The notes beneath the pieces were generated by a model. It saw nothing but the letters and a program-made list of their open reading frames with translations. It made no database searches and was not told the origin of the DNA. The position numbers and the translations under genes are program-made. Positions 41,501 through 48,617 of a stretch of 64,000 nt of DNA are shown here, in pieces (the first letter of the stretch is position 1; each line of letters starts with the position of its first letter). This DNA comes from Tenebrio molitor (Eukaryota; Arthropoda; Insecta; Coleoptera; Tenebrionidae), in NCBI RefSeq assembly GCF_963966145.1, contig NC_091054.1:3410001-3474000 (forward strand). The letters run 5' to 3'.

Positions 41501-44021
41501 GTTCCCGTTTTTTTTTGCAACCAACTGTACAGGGTGTCCACTAGGAAATCATTTGTTCGTCGTCTAAAAATTATTTGATTTCAACGAGCTCTGCTAAACC
41601 GTTCTGAAAATATTTAGCTGTATCCATACTTTTTACCGACACCCTGTATAGAGTGTTACCGATGTGTAAAAATTAATAATAGTCTCTTAGTTGTTTGTTT
41701 TAATATTTGCCTGATTAAAAAATTGGAACAGGAATTTGCGGAAAAAGTTTTTTAATTTACCTGTTTATTTTCAAACGTGCATTGATTTTTTTTGACGTAA
41801 AAAATATCATGAATAAATTTTGGAGAGAGGTAAAATTCGAACAGATTAAAAGCGATTTCGCTCTCCCATTAATTCCGCTATCGTCATTCTTTCCGATTTT
41901 TTTCCAAATTAAAATCGCCAGTTTTAATTTTTTACCTCCTGACATCGGAGAGGTGATCAACAGGTGTGCCTTCGATAATTTTACTCTCAATTGGAGTAAA
42001 TAAATGAGATGTTTGCAATTGTTGCAAAAATGAACAGTTTCAGTAGTGAGTTGCATCATTCAAACAATATTTATCTAGCCAATATTAGCTACGAGGGTCC
42101 TCCGAAAAGTTTTCGACCCGATGAAGAAATGTATAGTGTATTAGTCATTTTTGGCATAGTTTCCATGAATTTGAGTACGGTTTGTACATCTGGGAAGGAA
42201 ATTCGATAGATTGTTTGTGTTGTGTTAAAAGTTGGACATGCAACATCTGAAAATTCTAGATAAGATAATTTTCTAAAAATCTTCAATTTGTTTATTCACT
42301 TTCAAACAAAAGGTCGTGGTTTATGAAGCTCCTATCTTTTAGTTAATTTTAGTCTACACCAATTAGTTAACGTCAATCGAAAGCCATTTTTTGTCAGATC
42401 AGTTTTTGGGTCTCTCTGACCCAACCTGTGGTGCGATTTTCCGCGATCATGCAAACAAATAACAAGAATAGACATGTTTTTAGAGTAAATTCTTGCCTTA
42501 AAATATTGTTTAATTTATTTATTAGAAGTTTATTTCGTTTTTTATTAATTTGCTTATTTTTTTTATGTAATCCCTACTTAAACCAGATTTTTATAATCCA
42601 GTAAAATAAGCTCTATCAAATAATCTAATTTTGTGCGTTATTTTATCATAACCTGTATAAAAAATCTGTTTGTTTAGAATGAAAAACAAAAGCGTATATG
42701 TAAAAAAATGCAGTGCTTTTTAATAACAGATCACAAAATATAATTTTAAGTCAAAATTTATAACAGCCGGGTAAAACATTAAAAAACAAACGCTAATGGA
42801 CCTTTAAAAAACAGAAATTGAAAATAATTAAAAAATCAATTTTAAACAGTTGTCAAGTGTTGTCATGTTGGTTATCCACTAGTTATTTGATGGTTATCAG
42901 GTTGGCAACGTAAAATGTCAATTGTGTGTTAGCCATTTTGATGTGAAGGCGCTTGCGCTACTGAAGCCGCAATTATTTTTGAATTTAAAATAAAAAGTAA
43001 AATGAGTTTCCGAAAACAAGGATCTGGAGGGCCCTTAATACAACGAGAAAAATTGGCTATGATTAGATTATGTGACGAAGTCCAGACAGAAAAACCGACC
43101 ATGGTAATGAAAGAAAATTAATGACATAACCTCAAACCTGATTGAGGGAAATATTATGGTACGCCGTTCCGAAACGGAAGGTTTTACGGTGGTATAGTCT
43201 GGTCTTTGAGGGAATTTTCACATTGACAATTGTTTTTTAAAGGACTTTAATTTGCGATACAATTTTTATTTTAATTTTTTTTTTCAATTTTGGACCTGTC
43301 AAACCCATCATCCCTTGGAATCGTGCTGTTGCTGTTATGGATGGAACGCTTTTGTTAGCCAGGGAATGTCAAAAGAATATAAAACATGCATTGATTTTGA
43401 TGATAAGATAAAAACTTATTAGAAATGAATTCATTAGTTTTCGTTCGTAGAAAAAAAAACGGTATTTATTTGTTGAATTGATTGTGAAAACGCAGTCCAA
43501 GAAATGTTTCGTAAGATTCTTTTAAAATCACAAGAGCAGTTATTACGATTTCTTAGGTCAGACTCCGTTCCAAAAGTTGTTTTTTTTTTTTCTATACATA
43601 TTTAGTTTAGCTTATTACTTAATAACGTTCACGTCGAATTGTCTGCGAAATGGTTGTGGTGACGTCGTTAACGAGACCTTTTTTCGATTTGCAGGATCTA
43701 ATGAACAGGGAAAAAGAGGACCAATTACCTTTAATGCAAGTAGGATTCATCGATTCGATTTGTTTACCGATTTACGAGGTGAGTGGACTGGCGAGTCGCC
43801 GTCGTTCGTGACTCATTGAAATGTCGTTTCAGGCGTTCTCGCGACTCTCACCCCAGCTGGAACCGCTGGTCGACGGCGTCAAAAAGAACAGGGCGAAGTG
43901 GCTGGAGATAGCGGCGGCACAGAGTCTGATACCCCCCGAAGAGGAGCGCGATTCGAACGACAACCTCTCCAAACCGAACACTCCGGAGTCGAATCCGAAC
44001 GCGTCCCAAATTACCGACTAG
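5490..44021 (+). CDS. Pde11: PDE11-type dual 3',5'-cyclic-AMP/GMP phosphodiesterase (13 coding exons, joined)
   Basis: Hydrolyses cAMP and cGMP to 5'-nucleotides. Joined exons: 5490-5541, 14015-14216, 19166-19496, 22424-22738, 30612-30719, 32163-32411, 35228-35389, 35443-35778, 35832-35918, 35976-36143, 40500-41012, 43695-43778, 43833-44021. The product is 931 aa, close to long PDE11A (about 930). Seen: MGQSFS myristoylation-like start with Cys and basic residues; unstructured Ser-rich stretch 100-180 with RKIS131; GAF-A about 200-360 with NK...F...DE at N339-E351; GAF-B about 385-555 with the same motif at N521-E533; HD phosphodiesterase domain about 600-895 with YHNWRHAFNV (H653 proton donor, H657 metal), HDLDHRGTNN (H693, D694), D803 and purine-binding Q856/F859. 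All key residues are intact. PDE5, PDE6 and PDE10 are less likely from the overall match and the LSYHAT linker. The start is the first in-frame ATG, and longer N-termini are possible. Confidence 0.95.
5597..5604. promoter_or_regulatory. Perfect CRE (TGACGTCA) in intron 1
   Basis: A second exact TGACGTCA lies 56 bp downstream of the exon 1 donor, within the GC-rich block. Promoter-proximal intronic CREs are common targets of CREB-type factors. Function is inferred. Confidence 0.45.
8948..9186 (+). pseudogene. Non-LTR retrotransposon (LINE) 3' ORF2 remnant
   Basis: Translation shows the typical post-reverse-transcriptase zinc-knuckle region: RTGHGKCNNIMMFHW, then CECGAEKETIQHIVE, then in a shifted frame CPLTKLQQGF and LLTEDALNWLQQIKN ending in a stop near 9186. 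A single-base frameshift lies near 9058. Only the last roughly 80 codons remain, as expected for a 5'-truncated LINE insertion. The clade is not resolved. Confidence 0.8.
10620..11400. other. GC-rich intronic block, unassigned
   Basis: About 0.8 kb with markedly higher GC and CpG than the flanks, including GGGGGCCGGGGCGG-type strings near 11150 and CCCCGGGGTCGGGGCGG near 11235. No splice-bounded ORF fits. It may be an enhancer, an alternative promoter or an unannotated noncoding exon. No function can be assigned from sequence. Confidence 0.35.
12208..12379. mobile_element. Foldback element, family C copy 2
   Basis: Complete 172-bp copy bounded by GGGTGTTTTTTTAAATTTGG and CCAAATTTTAAAAAACACCC, with the inner arm GCGTCGAAGTAGGCGTTGAA and its complement and the central GATCAGCTGTTTAAATC. 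Non-coding, MITE-like. Confidence 0.85.
13361..13480. mobile_element. Foldback (palindromic) element with GAA-triloop centre
   Basis: Two arms of about 55 bp (left starting CACTACGAATGCGGTAGGC, right ending GCCTACCGCATACGTAATG) are inverted copies with mismatches. The centre at 13408-13428 reads, on the minus strand, CAC-GA-CCGC-GAA-GCGG-CA-GTG. Confidence 0.8.
14015..14216 (+). CDS. Pde11: PDE11 coding exon 2 (aa 18-84)
   Basis: Acceptor TTGCAG and donor AG|GTACAT. Encodes the N-terminal region ending EAWLDEHPDFVQDYFLR, the conserved segment of PDE5/6/11 N-termini. The entry phase (2 bases) and exit phase (2 bases) match the neighbours. Confidence 0.92.
14917..16043 (-). mobile_element. Mariner-like element remnant, family B copy 1
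   Basis: Bounded by TACAGGGTGTCTCAG and CTGAGACACCCTGTA with TA at both ends. The minus strand (about 15360-15600) encodes YTTAAEISILL and YGECRKNFNDTV...TGSV, resembling the N-terminal helix-turn-helix (DUF4817-like) of insect mariner-type transposases. No intact catalytic part was seen, and at about 1.1 kb the copy is probably internally deleted. Copies 2 and 3 are at 53073 and 58018. Confidence 0.75.
17272..17506. mobile_element. Short TIR element (MITE), ACAGGGTG type
   Basis: Left end TACAGGGTGTTTCAAAACTG and right end about TAGTTTTGGAACAGGCTGTA are imperfect inverted repeats. About 235 bp, non-coding. Confidence 0.6.
19166..19496 (+). CDS. Pde11: PDE11 coding exon 3 (aa 85-195)
   Basis: Acceptor CTGCAG, donor CTG|GTGAGT. 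Starts KATRQVVDSWLVSHA, the conserved continuation of the N-terminal segment, then a Ser/Thr/Pro-rich linker with RKIS131 (possible PKA/PKG target) and a basic RRQRRSRHELRHL stretch ahead of GAF-A. Confidence 0.93.
20590..20757. mobile_element. Foldback element, family C copy 3
   Basis: Arms AAGTTGGCGTTGAAAAGTCG and CGACTCTTCAACGCCAAC, with central CTGATCAGCTGTTTAAATC. Outer GGGTG/CACCC ends are not preserved. Confidence 0.75.
21216..21353. mobile_element. MITE, ACAGGGTG type (138 bp)
   Basis: TACAGGGTGATTCATGAATA at the left and TATTCGTGAATCACCTTGTA at the right form near-perfect terminal inverted repeats that extend inward through AGTGTCTGATT and AATCAGACACT. Confidence 0.8.
22424..22738 (+). 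CDS. Pde11: PDE11 coding exon 4 (aa 196-300), GAF-A start
   Basis: Acceptor CGACAG, donor CAG|GTTAGA, phase 0. Encodes the first part of GAF-A: CHKILQNVSTLLHADRGSLF and later GTGIVGYVAESGEPVNIPDA, the usual GAF core. Antisense ORFs here are shadows. Confidence 0.95.
24518..24927. mobile_element. Nested foldback MITE, family A copy 1
   Basis: Decayed left end (CAGGCTGTCCC) and intact right end (ACACCCTGTATA). The centre (about 24690-24815) is itself bounded by CACCCTGTATATCAT and ATGATATACAGGGTG, so an element with the same termini sits inside. The right arm is shortened. Confidence 0.75.
27220..27416. mobile_element. Tc1/mariner-type MITE (197 bp) with TA target duplication
   Basis: Flanked by TA on both sides. 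Terminal repeats CAGTCGATGGACAAATAAAA and TTTTATTTGTCCACCGACCG match with two differences and extend to about 30 bp (CTGGGACA/TGTCCCAG). Non-coding. TA duplication and TIR style fit non-autonomous IS630-Tc1-mariner elements. Confidence 0.85.
28791..29078. repeat. Interval bounded by two GGGGTCCAT-type palindromes, with (AAT)n
   Basis: GGGGTCCATTCGGACCCC at 28791-28808 and GGGGTCCATTTGGACCC at 29062-29078 are near-identical short palindromes. Between them is an (AAT)n microsatellite at 28874-28904. The pair may mark ends of a small element, but the interior arms do not pair convincingly. Confidence 0.5.
29340..30520. other. GC-richer intronic block, unassigned
   Basis: About 1.2 kb of moderately GC-rich intron with a (GCC)n run near 30066-30083. 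ORFs here start at non-ATG codons or lack splice signals. Possibly regulatory, but no function can be read from it. Confidence 0.3.
30612..30719 (+). CDS. Pde11: PDE11 coding exon 5 (aa 301-336), GAF-A
   Basis: Acceptor TTCCAG, donor CAA|GTGAGT, phase 0. Encodes DDRFNHDIDALTGYRTKTLL and CMPIKDTNGDVIGVAQ, the strand-rich half of GAF-A. The next exon starts with the NK motif. Confidence 0.95.
31180..31494. mobile_element. MITE, ACAGGGTG type
   Basis: ACAGGGTGTATCAAACCGACC at the left (first 8-15 bases conserved) and GTTTTGAAACACCCTGTA at the right form imperfect terminal repeats. AT-rich, non-coding interior. Confidence 0.65.
31510..31777. mobile_element. MITE, ACAGGGTG type
   Basis: Left end ACAGGGTGAAATTGAAATG and right end GAATATCGATTTCACCCTGT are imperfect inverted repeats. 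Separated from the preceding element by a short TA-rich spacer. Confidence 0.65.
32163..32411 (+). CDS. Pde11: PDE11 coding exon 6 (aa 337-419), GAF-A end and GAF-B start
   Basis: Acceptor CCTCAG, donor CAG|GTGGGT. Begins VINKVSDHPFTKQDEE, the GAF NK-x5-F-x3-DE motif (N339, K340, F346, D350, E351), then the linker helix LYEKSQLEVKRNQVLLDLAR and the start of GAF-B. Confidence 0.95.
32412..35227 (+). other. PDE11 intron 6 (2.8 kb)
   Basis: Contains one ACAGGGTG-type MITE (34321-34576). A GC-rich stretch at 34990-35110 has no consistent exon frame for this gene. Confidence 0.7.
34321..34576. mobile_element. MITE, ACAGGGTG type (256 bp)
   Basis: TACAGGGTGTCTGAAAATTC and GAATTTTGAGACACCCTGTA ends, with the inverted repeat continuing through GCGAATTCCGAATTC and GAATTCGGAATTCGC. 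Non-coding. Confidence 0.85.
35228..35389 (+). CDS. Pde11: PDE11 coding exon 7 (aa 420-473), GAF-B
   Basis: Acceptor TCGCAG, donor GAG|GTACTG. Encodes VLLVHQGSKISFSRVFDFEA and INVGITGYVATTGE, the central GAF-B strands. Followed by a 53-bp intron. Confidence 0.95.
35443..35778 (+). CDS. Pde11: PDE11 coding exon 8 (aa 474-585), GAF-B end and linker
   Basis: Acceptor TTGCAG, donor AGG|GTAAGA. Encodes TVNIPIAEEDERFD, the GAF-B NK motif INKFNDLPFTKNDE (N521-E533), the linker helix and EVLSYHAT, the conserved lead into the PDE11 catalytic domain. Introns on both sides are 53 bp. Confidence 0.95.
35832..35918 (+). CDS. Pde11: PDE11 coding exon 9 (aa 586-614)
   Basis: Acceptor TTTCAG, donor ACT|GTAAGA. 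Encodes 29 residues including LHDFSFDDIHMDDDETLT, equivalent to the conserved FSFDDF-type entry to the catalytic domain. Phase 0 at both ends. Confidence 0.93.
35976..36143 (+). CDS. Pde11: PDE11 coding exon 10 (aa 615-670), catalytic domain
   Basis: Acceptor TACAG, donor ACG|GTGAGT. Encodes ACIRMFLDLDLVERF through LCRWLLSVKKNYRNVTYHNW and RHAFNVAQMM. H653 is the conserved proton donor and H657 the first metal ligand of class I phosphodiesterases. Confidence 0.96.
37298..37403. repeat. Two-tier inverted repeat
   Basis: Outer arms AACGAGTTCGTGTGTAATTT and AAATTACACAAGAACGAGTT, inner arms GTGGACCTTTAAAACTC and GAGTTTTAAACTGGTCCAC. Likely a foldback mobile-element relic. Confidence 0.7.
39395..39910. 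mobile_element. Nested foldback MITE, family A copy 2
   Basis: About 516 bp bounded by TACAGGGTGTTTTTGAAAG and CTTTCAAAATCACCCTGTA. Arms carry CCACGAGCTACTGGCTTCAT and ATGAAGCCAGTAGCTCGTGG. The centre is an inner palindrome with its own CCCTTGTATATCAT/ATGATATACAAGG termini. Confidence 0.88.
39911..40272 (+). repeat. Duplicated block with exon-like ORFs (copy 1)
   Basis: Nearly identical to 52579-52930. It carries an acceptor-like TTTTTTAG followed by an open stretch FLYTVRDALLLLSNCQILEH and PTADVPDSKTV up to a GTACTT donor-like site, and later TATCAG followed by KVLHWQKQNGAFRCIET. Both pieces look coding rather than intronic. The parent gene was not recognised. Confidence 0.6.
40500..41012 (+). 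CDS. Pde11: PDE11 coding exon 11 (aa 671-841), catalytic core
   Basis: Acceptor GTCCAG, donor ATT|GTAAGT, phase 0. Carries the phosphodiesterase signature HDLDHRGTNN (H693, D694 metal ligands), the EHHHFDQCLMIL segment, the third metal ligand D803 in MLMTVCDLAAITKPW, and AELVSSEFFEQGD. All are intact, so the enzyme should be active. Confidence 0.97.
41087..41338. mobile_element. TIR element family J copy 1
   Basis: TACAGTCGCGAGCAATAAAT at the left and ATTTATTGCTCGCGACAGTA at the right form inverted repeats of about 27 bp (extending through TTTTGGTCGT), flanked by TA. A second copy in the opposite orientation lies at 47743-47991. Confidence 0.85.
41527..41649. mobile_element. MITE, ACAGGGTG type (123 bp)
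   Basis: GTACAGGGTGTCCACT and CCGACACCCTGTATA ends with a poorly paired AT-rich interior. Confidence 0.6.
43002..43121 (+). CDS. Small ORF, possible exon of a nested or relic gene
   Basis: ATG in good context (AAAATGAG) opens 39 codons beginning MSFRKQGSGGPLIQREKLAM, less AT-biased than the surrounding intron. A donor-like GTAATG follows CCGACCATG inside it, so it may instead be a first exon. It could also be the start of a mobile-element protein. Not recognised, low confidence. Confidence 0.25.
   Translation: MSFRKQGSGGPLIQREKLAMIRLCDEVQTEKPTMVMKEN
43695..43778 (+). CDS. Pde11: PDE11 coding exon 12 (aa 842-869)
   Basis: Acceptor TTGCAG, donor GAG|GTGAGT. Encodes DLMNREKEDQLPLMQVGFID and SICLPIYE. 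Q856 is the invariant glutamine that orients the cyclic-nucleotide purine, and F859 the aromatic clamp. Confidence 0.96.
43833..44021 (+). CDS. Pde11: PDE11 coding exon 13 (aa 870-931) with stop
   Basis: Acceptor TTTCAG after a 54-bp intron. Encodes AFSRLSPQLEPLVDGVKKNR, AKWLEIAAAQ and a hydrophilic tail ending NASQITD before TAG at 44019-44021. The KKNRAKW helix is the usual end of the PDE catalytic domain. Confidence 0.96.
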   Translation, partial: AFSRLSPQLEPLVDGVKKNRAKWLEIAAAQSLIPPEEERDSNDNLSKPNTPESNPNASQITD

Positions 44022-44870
44022 TATATGGAAATGTAGTTATTTGTAAATAATTCCTGAAGACTATTTATTGTCCTAGTATATAATTTGAAAGACTTAAATG
44101 ACACTGACGACCACAACATTTAGAGCTACGCCGTTGAAAAGAGTGTTATTTTTTTAAAGTATTGTCAAAGAATTCTTCAATGGCTCTAAACCATCCCTCC
44201 CTTGTATTCGATACGATAGTGGTTAATAATTTATTTATTCCCGTGAAAATCTCAGTTGAGTCATTTTTTTAATTTATTTGCGAGTATTGTTTGTTTAGTT
44301 GTTAAGAGAGCTCTCTTTTTATAAGTTTCTAGGTTAAGTTTCTAGTAGTCACTTCTTGTGATATTTTAGTGGGCTCTGTGAAAGTAGTGTGAGGTAGAGA
44401 GCCGTATTTTAATATGGTATTACACTAAATGAGAAAAACTATTTATGCCAAAGTGTATTTTTTAATCAGATTTTACTAATTAAGTTGAGCAATTATGTTT
44501 TCGTGTGTTTGTCAAACTTTTATTTTTCTCTGTATTCCGTGGATTTATTTTGAAATTTTTGGTTTCGTAATAAGGTTTAATAAGTGTACATTCAATGTAA
44601 AAAATTACAATAATAATATTAATATAATATATATTTATCAAAGAATGAGAGTTTTATGTGTCGCCTGAATTAAGGATCTGAATGAGGATGAAAGGACCAG
44701 AAATGAGGAGGGTTTTAGGTGATAATTGTTGCGCACAGAACTGCATTGATAATGTTTCATAACAACTTTGTACTCGACGAAAAAGTACCTTTGAGAACCA
44801 AGGAAGGCTTTACACACATTTATACCCATTTATTGGTTTTACTTGTAAATAAACAATTGCCTCAGGAAGT
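44022..44870 (+). other. PDE11 3' untranslated region
   Basis: AT-rich sequence from the stop codon to a poly(A) signal AATAAA at 44848-44853, followed by a GT-rich element near 44870. It holds two exact Pumilio-type words TGTAAATA (44042-44049 and 44844-44851). A later AATAAA at 45104 could give a longer form. Confidence 0.6.
44848..44853 (+). terminator. Poly(A) signal of PDE11
   Basis: AATAAA followed 20-35 bp downstream by GT-rich GTGTAATTGTCGTGTAG. The distal Pumilio-type word overlaps this signal. Confidence 0.55.
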
Positions 44871-45923
44871 GTAATTGTCGTGTAGAGATTAGGTTGAATG
44901 ATTAAAAAGAAAACTAACAAGTGTTTGTGTTTTCTTACCCACGACCCCAAACTGTGTTTGTTTGTCGTTAAAAATAATCTTTAAAGGGCCAGCTAGAATA
45001 GAATTTTTGTATATAAAAAAATTATAGGAAACAATCAGTTTGTCAGATGACAGTGTTAAGTTGTGATAAATGGAAAATGTTCTGAATATTGTTACATATC
45101 GAGAATAAAGAAATGTCTATACAGTTATGGAATAACCACCAGATTTTTATTAGTTTTTTACGATGCGACAATGAAATGCTTTGATATTTTTACTTTTTCA
45201 AAATTACGATTCTATTCTAATGTGTTTAACAAAGAAAATTTCACTCTTAAAACCAATACAAAGTGAGCGTGATTTGAAACAGTGAACGTTTGCAAGTCAT
45301 TCAGTTTTCTCTCGTCCCGTTGTCTCCAAAAAAGACGTTTTTCTGTATGTTTTTTTTTTTCAACCGATTGCTCTGTTGTTAATAAATCCGATTATATCTT
45401 ACCTACTCTTTTATTTCCAAACACCCACCTTAAAAACATTTCAAAAGAACTTTAGTTTCAGGGCAATACAGGCCCCTCAGTTTCTGCAATGTTCTTTATC
45501 TTGGTCAGTGGTCTTTGGGGAATTTTCAGTTGTCAAGTTAAATTTAGGGATTTTTGAAATTTCCCATGGAAAAGTGTGTTGGTAGTGTTCACGCGCATTT
45601 GTCATTTAGTTGTTACTGCGTCGACTCAAGATTGTGAATTTGATAAAAATTGAATTCAAAATAAAGAAGAAAATGCTGCGTCGAGTATTGAAAATATGGT
45701 TTATGGTTTAAGAATCAGGTTAATTTCTCAAACCCAAACTTAAATTTAAGAATCGGTATGTCCGGCTTATTGTATTTATTTATATTTTGCGACATAAAAT
45801 TGCGAGATTTGGACATGAATGCACAAAAATTTGGTGGAAAAAGTAAAAGTTACAAAACTACCCATGGCTTGCTTGATCGCATCAAGATAAAGAATAGTGC
45901 ATTCAAAGTGTTTCACGTGTACT
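44871..45923. other. AT-rich intergenic spacer
   Basis: No gene or repeat recognised. Short ORFs only. Confidence 0.5.
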
Positions 45924-47367
45924 AAAGTCTATTTTTTCCTGGTAGGCGCGTGCGTGCGCATCTCCGAAAGGTAGAATCACATAGCTAAGATTTTTAGCAG
46001 GATGCAGGAATTGTTAGTATTTTTGGTTGCATATTATCTAGGGGGATCAGTATTTGTGGTTGCAGATTAAAACTCATGTTTGATTTAATTTTTGTATAAT
46101 TTGTAAAATGTAAACAAAAAAGTTTATGAATCAACTCGTGGAAAAATTGATAACAAATATTATAAGTATGTACAACATTTTTTATTTTATACACAGGAGT
46201 TAAATTGGGTACAAAACAACTCGATACTTTTGGATTCAATCGTTAATTTAAAAAAAATAAAATAATCAACACCGCACTTTTCACCTAAAAAAAATTACAG
46301 TGACATCGACAATAATTGTCAGTTCACATGAAAGCGGCAAAAATTTCATAACATGGACAAGGCCTGCTTCGACTACAATCATTTCTAATAACCATGTATC
46401 TTGCAAGAGAAAAGGTCTCCCTTCTTGGCGTATTTTTTTTATTTCCCGTAAATATCTTCTTCGCCAAGATATGTCTTCTCTTTCTATTAACAGGCTTTTT
46501 CTGTTTCGTTATTTGTGCTATTTGAAATAAACATAGATTTCAATGTTTACAGTTAATTGAAAACAATGTATGCACTTACTTGAATTTTAATTCATGTAAA
46601 ACATTATAAAGCTTAGAACGACTGATGTTTGGAATTTCTTCATTGTTTTGCACTTCCCTGTACACAGCATCAATTGTAGGAATTCTGTTTGCAGAGAAAA
46701 ATGAGTGCACTGTTTTTCGAATGAGATATTTTTGATGTTCATCAATTTCCTATCAGGTTTCTTCGGTGCCTGTAATTGCCCACACTTCTTTTCTTCCGCC
46801 AAGTATCATTGAATGGTTCTAAATCCACAACCTTCAACACAAAGTAATACAACACAAGTGATACAACAAAAAAAAAAACTCAGAAATCAATACCAGTATA
46901 ATCTGCAGTTTTTTCCATTTGAGCCGTCTTGGTTAACTCGGCAAAATCCTTGGAGATCCCTCGAAATACTTTAACGATCATTTCTTTCTCGGCTTGTGAG
47001 AAATTTGCTATAAATATGCATTAATAAAAAACTGTTACTTGATGTTAGCATAAATCCAACTTACGCCGTTTGGTGATCGAAATTAAGACATCTTGTTGAC
47101 ATATAAAAACTTCTTAAACTCTAAGAACTAAGAACTGTTTTTTTAATAAATAAACGGACACAACACAAAATACATACAAAACATGAAAGGAAAACTAAGA
47201 CACGATAAAACAAAAATGGCAGCTTGGACCTGATTGACAGTACAGAACACTGTACTATTGCACATTTCTCTAGTGTAAGTAGAAAAATAAAGTAACCAAT
47301 AGGAAAGTCGCATTTCGTTGCAGGATTTTGTAAATGCGCACGCACGCGCCTACCAGGAAAAAATAGA
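45924..47367 (-). mobile_element. Degenerate Tc1/mariner-like transposon (1.44 kb)
   Basis: Long terminal inverted repeats: AGTCTATTTTTTCCTGGTAG plus GCGCGTGCGTGCGCA at the left, and the complement ending CTACCAGGAAAAAATAGACT at the right. The interior encodes a decayed transposase on the minus strand. Confidence 0.85.
46290..47065 (-). pseudogene. Broken transposase (IS630/Tc1/mariner-like, DETW type)
   Basis: Minus-strand fragments in several frames: FSQAEKEMIVKVFRGISKDF (about 47010-46920), HSFFSANRIPTIDAVYREVQ then ISRSKLYNVLHELKFK (about 46720-46580), and LIEREDISWRRRYLREIKK followed by EGRPFLLQDTWL (about 46490-46400). The last resembles the LDETW catalytic motif of insect transposases with the acidic residue replaced. 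Stops and frame changes make it non-functional. Confidence 0.8.
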
Positions 47368-48236
47368 CTATAATAATGAGCCTAACAAAATTTGTGATGC
47401 AACCAACAATACACGTCCCCCATATGACTGATGACTTGGAATCGGTCAGTTTTGATTTCATCATTATTGTTTTTATAAAAAACTTAAATCAATAAAAAAT
47501 ATCCGTCCATTATTTTCTCACGACAAGAAACACCAATTTTCAATGTTCTTGTAGTAAAGTGCTTTGCCTGAAAATATTACAATCTTCATGGTCAATTTTA
47601 CAATTCTAACACAACTGCTCCTTTCGACACTCCGTTCTTTTCAGTCGTTGTGAATATTTTAATGACATCCTTTAAAAAGAAAGCTTTAGAAGCCTTTTTG
47701 ATTTAGCTCCGATGTCAGTAACACTTTCCAAAACTCGATCATGTACTGTCGCGAGCAAAAAATTCTGGTCGTCAATGTCATTTCAAAATTTGGTTAGATT
47801 GTCAAAAATTAAAAAATTTCCCTGACTGATTATGCCTACGTCAACAAAGTGTCAAAAATTAATTAATCGTTGTCAATTAATGTCATACAACATGATGATA
47901 AGTTATGATATTTAAGACGGTTTTACAAAAGAGCATTTTCCATTACGTCAAAGCATGATTTTAACGACAAGTTTTTTTTGCTCACGGCAGTCTTCTTAGC
48001 CACAGGTATTTCTAAAAGGCTTAAAATATTCATGTAAGAAGTGAAATAAGGAAAAATTACAAAACGTAGCTGTGTTAAATAACATTATCGTTGTTGTGAT
48101 TTTTTTAAATGAAAATTCTGAGTCTTGACTTGGAATTATCACAGTTTCTTTCTCTTGATGTGTTTTCAATGATCTTATTTAGACAGTGCATTATAAAAAC
48201 ATTGTTTATTATCAATAAGATACATAATTCACATAA
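47368..48236. other. AT-rich spacer with family J copy 2
   Basis: AT-rich. Apart from the TIR element at 47743-47991, nothing recognised. Confidence 0.5.
47743..47991. mobile_element. TIR element family J copy 2 (inverted)
   Basis: TACTGTCGCGAGCAAAAAAT at the left and TTTTTTGCTCACGGCAGT at the right. The interior matches 41087-41338 in reverse orientation (for example AATTTGGTTAGATTGTCA and CATACAACATGATGATA). More diverged than copy 1. Confidence 0.8.
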
Positions 48237-48352
48237 GCAACAGCCATACCACATTGGTTATACCAGTTCCCGTTTGATCACTGCAGTCAAGCAATGTCGG
48301 GCGCGACCAGTACTGTGATGGGTGACCTCATAGGAACATCGCGTGCTGTTGT
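48237..48352 (+). rRNA. 5S rRNA-like sequence (diverged gene or pseudogene)
   Basis: About 116 nt aligning almost without gaps to animal 5S rRNA: GCCATACCAC near the 5' end, GATCACTG, the box A region AAGCAATGTCGGGC, then AGTACTGTGATGGGTGACC and GGAACATCGCGTGCTGTTG. Helix I is preserved (GCAACAGC pairs with GCTGTTGT). A T-run terminator follows. Many substitutions relative to the nearly invariant functional 5S argue for a pseudogene or 5S-derived SINE head. Confidence 0.75.
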
Positions 48353-48460
48353 TTTTATTTTTTTACTATCATAATTTCACCATTTTCCTGCTGATTTTAT
48401 TCTTTTAATTATTGAAATTTAGATTGCCACAAACGTCATGCATTAAGGGGCAATTTGAGG

Positions 48461-48617
48461 TGAAATAGCTATTTATGCACCAAGGGCGTTACAACGATGA
48501 TTACGCCCGGAGAACGATAAATCCAACTCGAGGGCTTTAGCCCGAGAGATGGATATCGTTCGATGGGCGTAATCATTCGGTGACGCCGTGGTGCATACAA
48601 GATTTTATTTTTCACTA
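48461..48617. mobile_element. Foldback element with GA/GA hairpin centre
   Basis: Arms starting GTGAAATAGCTATTTATGCA and ending near TGCATACAAGATTTTA then TTTTTCAC pair imperfectly, including GATTACGCCC/GGGCGTAATC. The centre at 48527-48548 is CTC-GA-GGGC-TTTA-GCCC-GA-GAG. A related GGGCGTTATGAATTCATTACGCCC-like palindrome lies at about 48669-48692. Confidence 0.7.

Larger units (their letters stand above)
41013..43694 (+). other. PDE11 intron 11 (2.7 kb)
   Basis: Contains family J (41087-41338) and an ACAGGGTG-type MITE (41527-41649), plus a short ORF at 43002-43121. Otherwise AT-rich. Confidence 0.75.
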
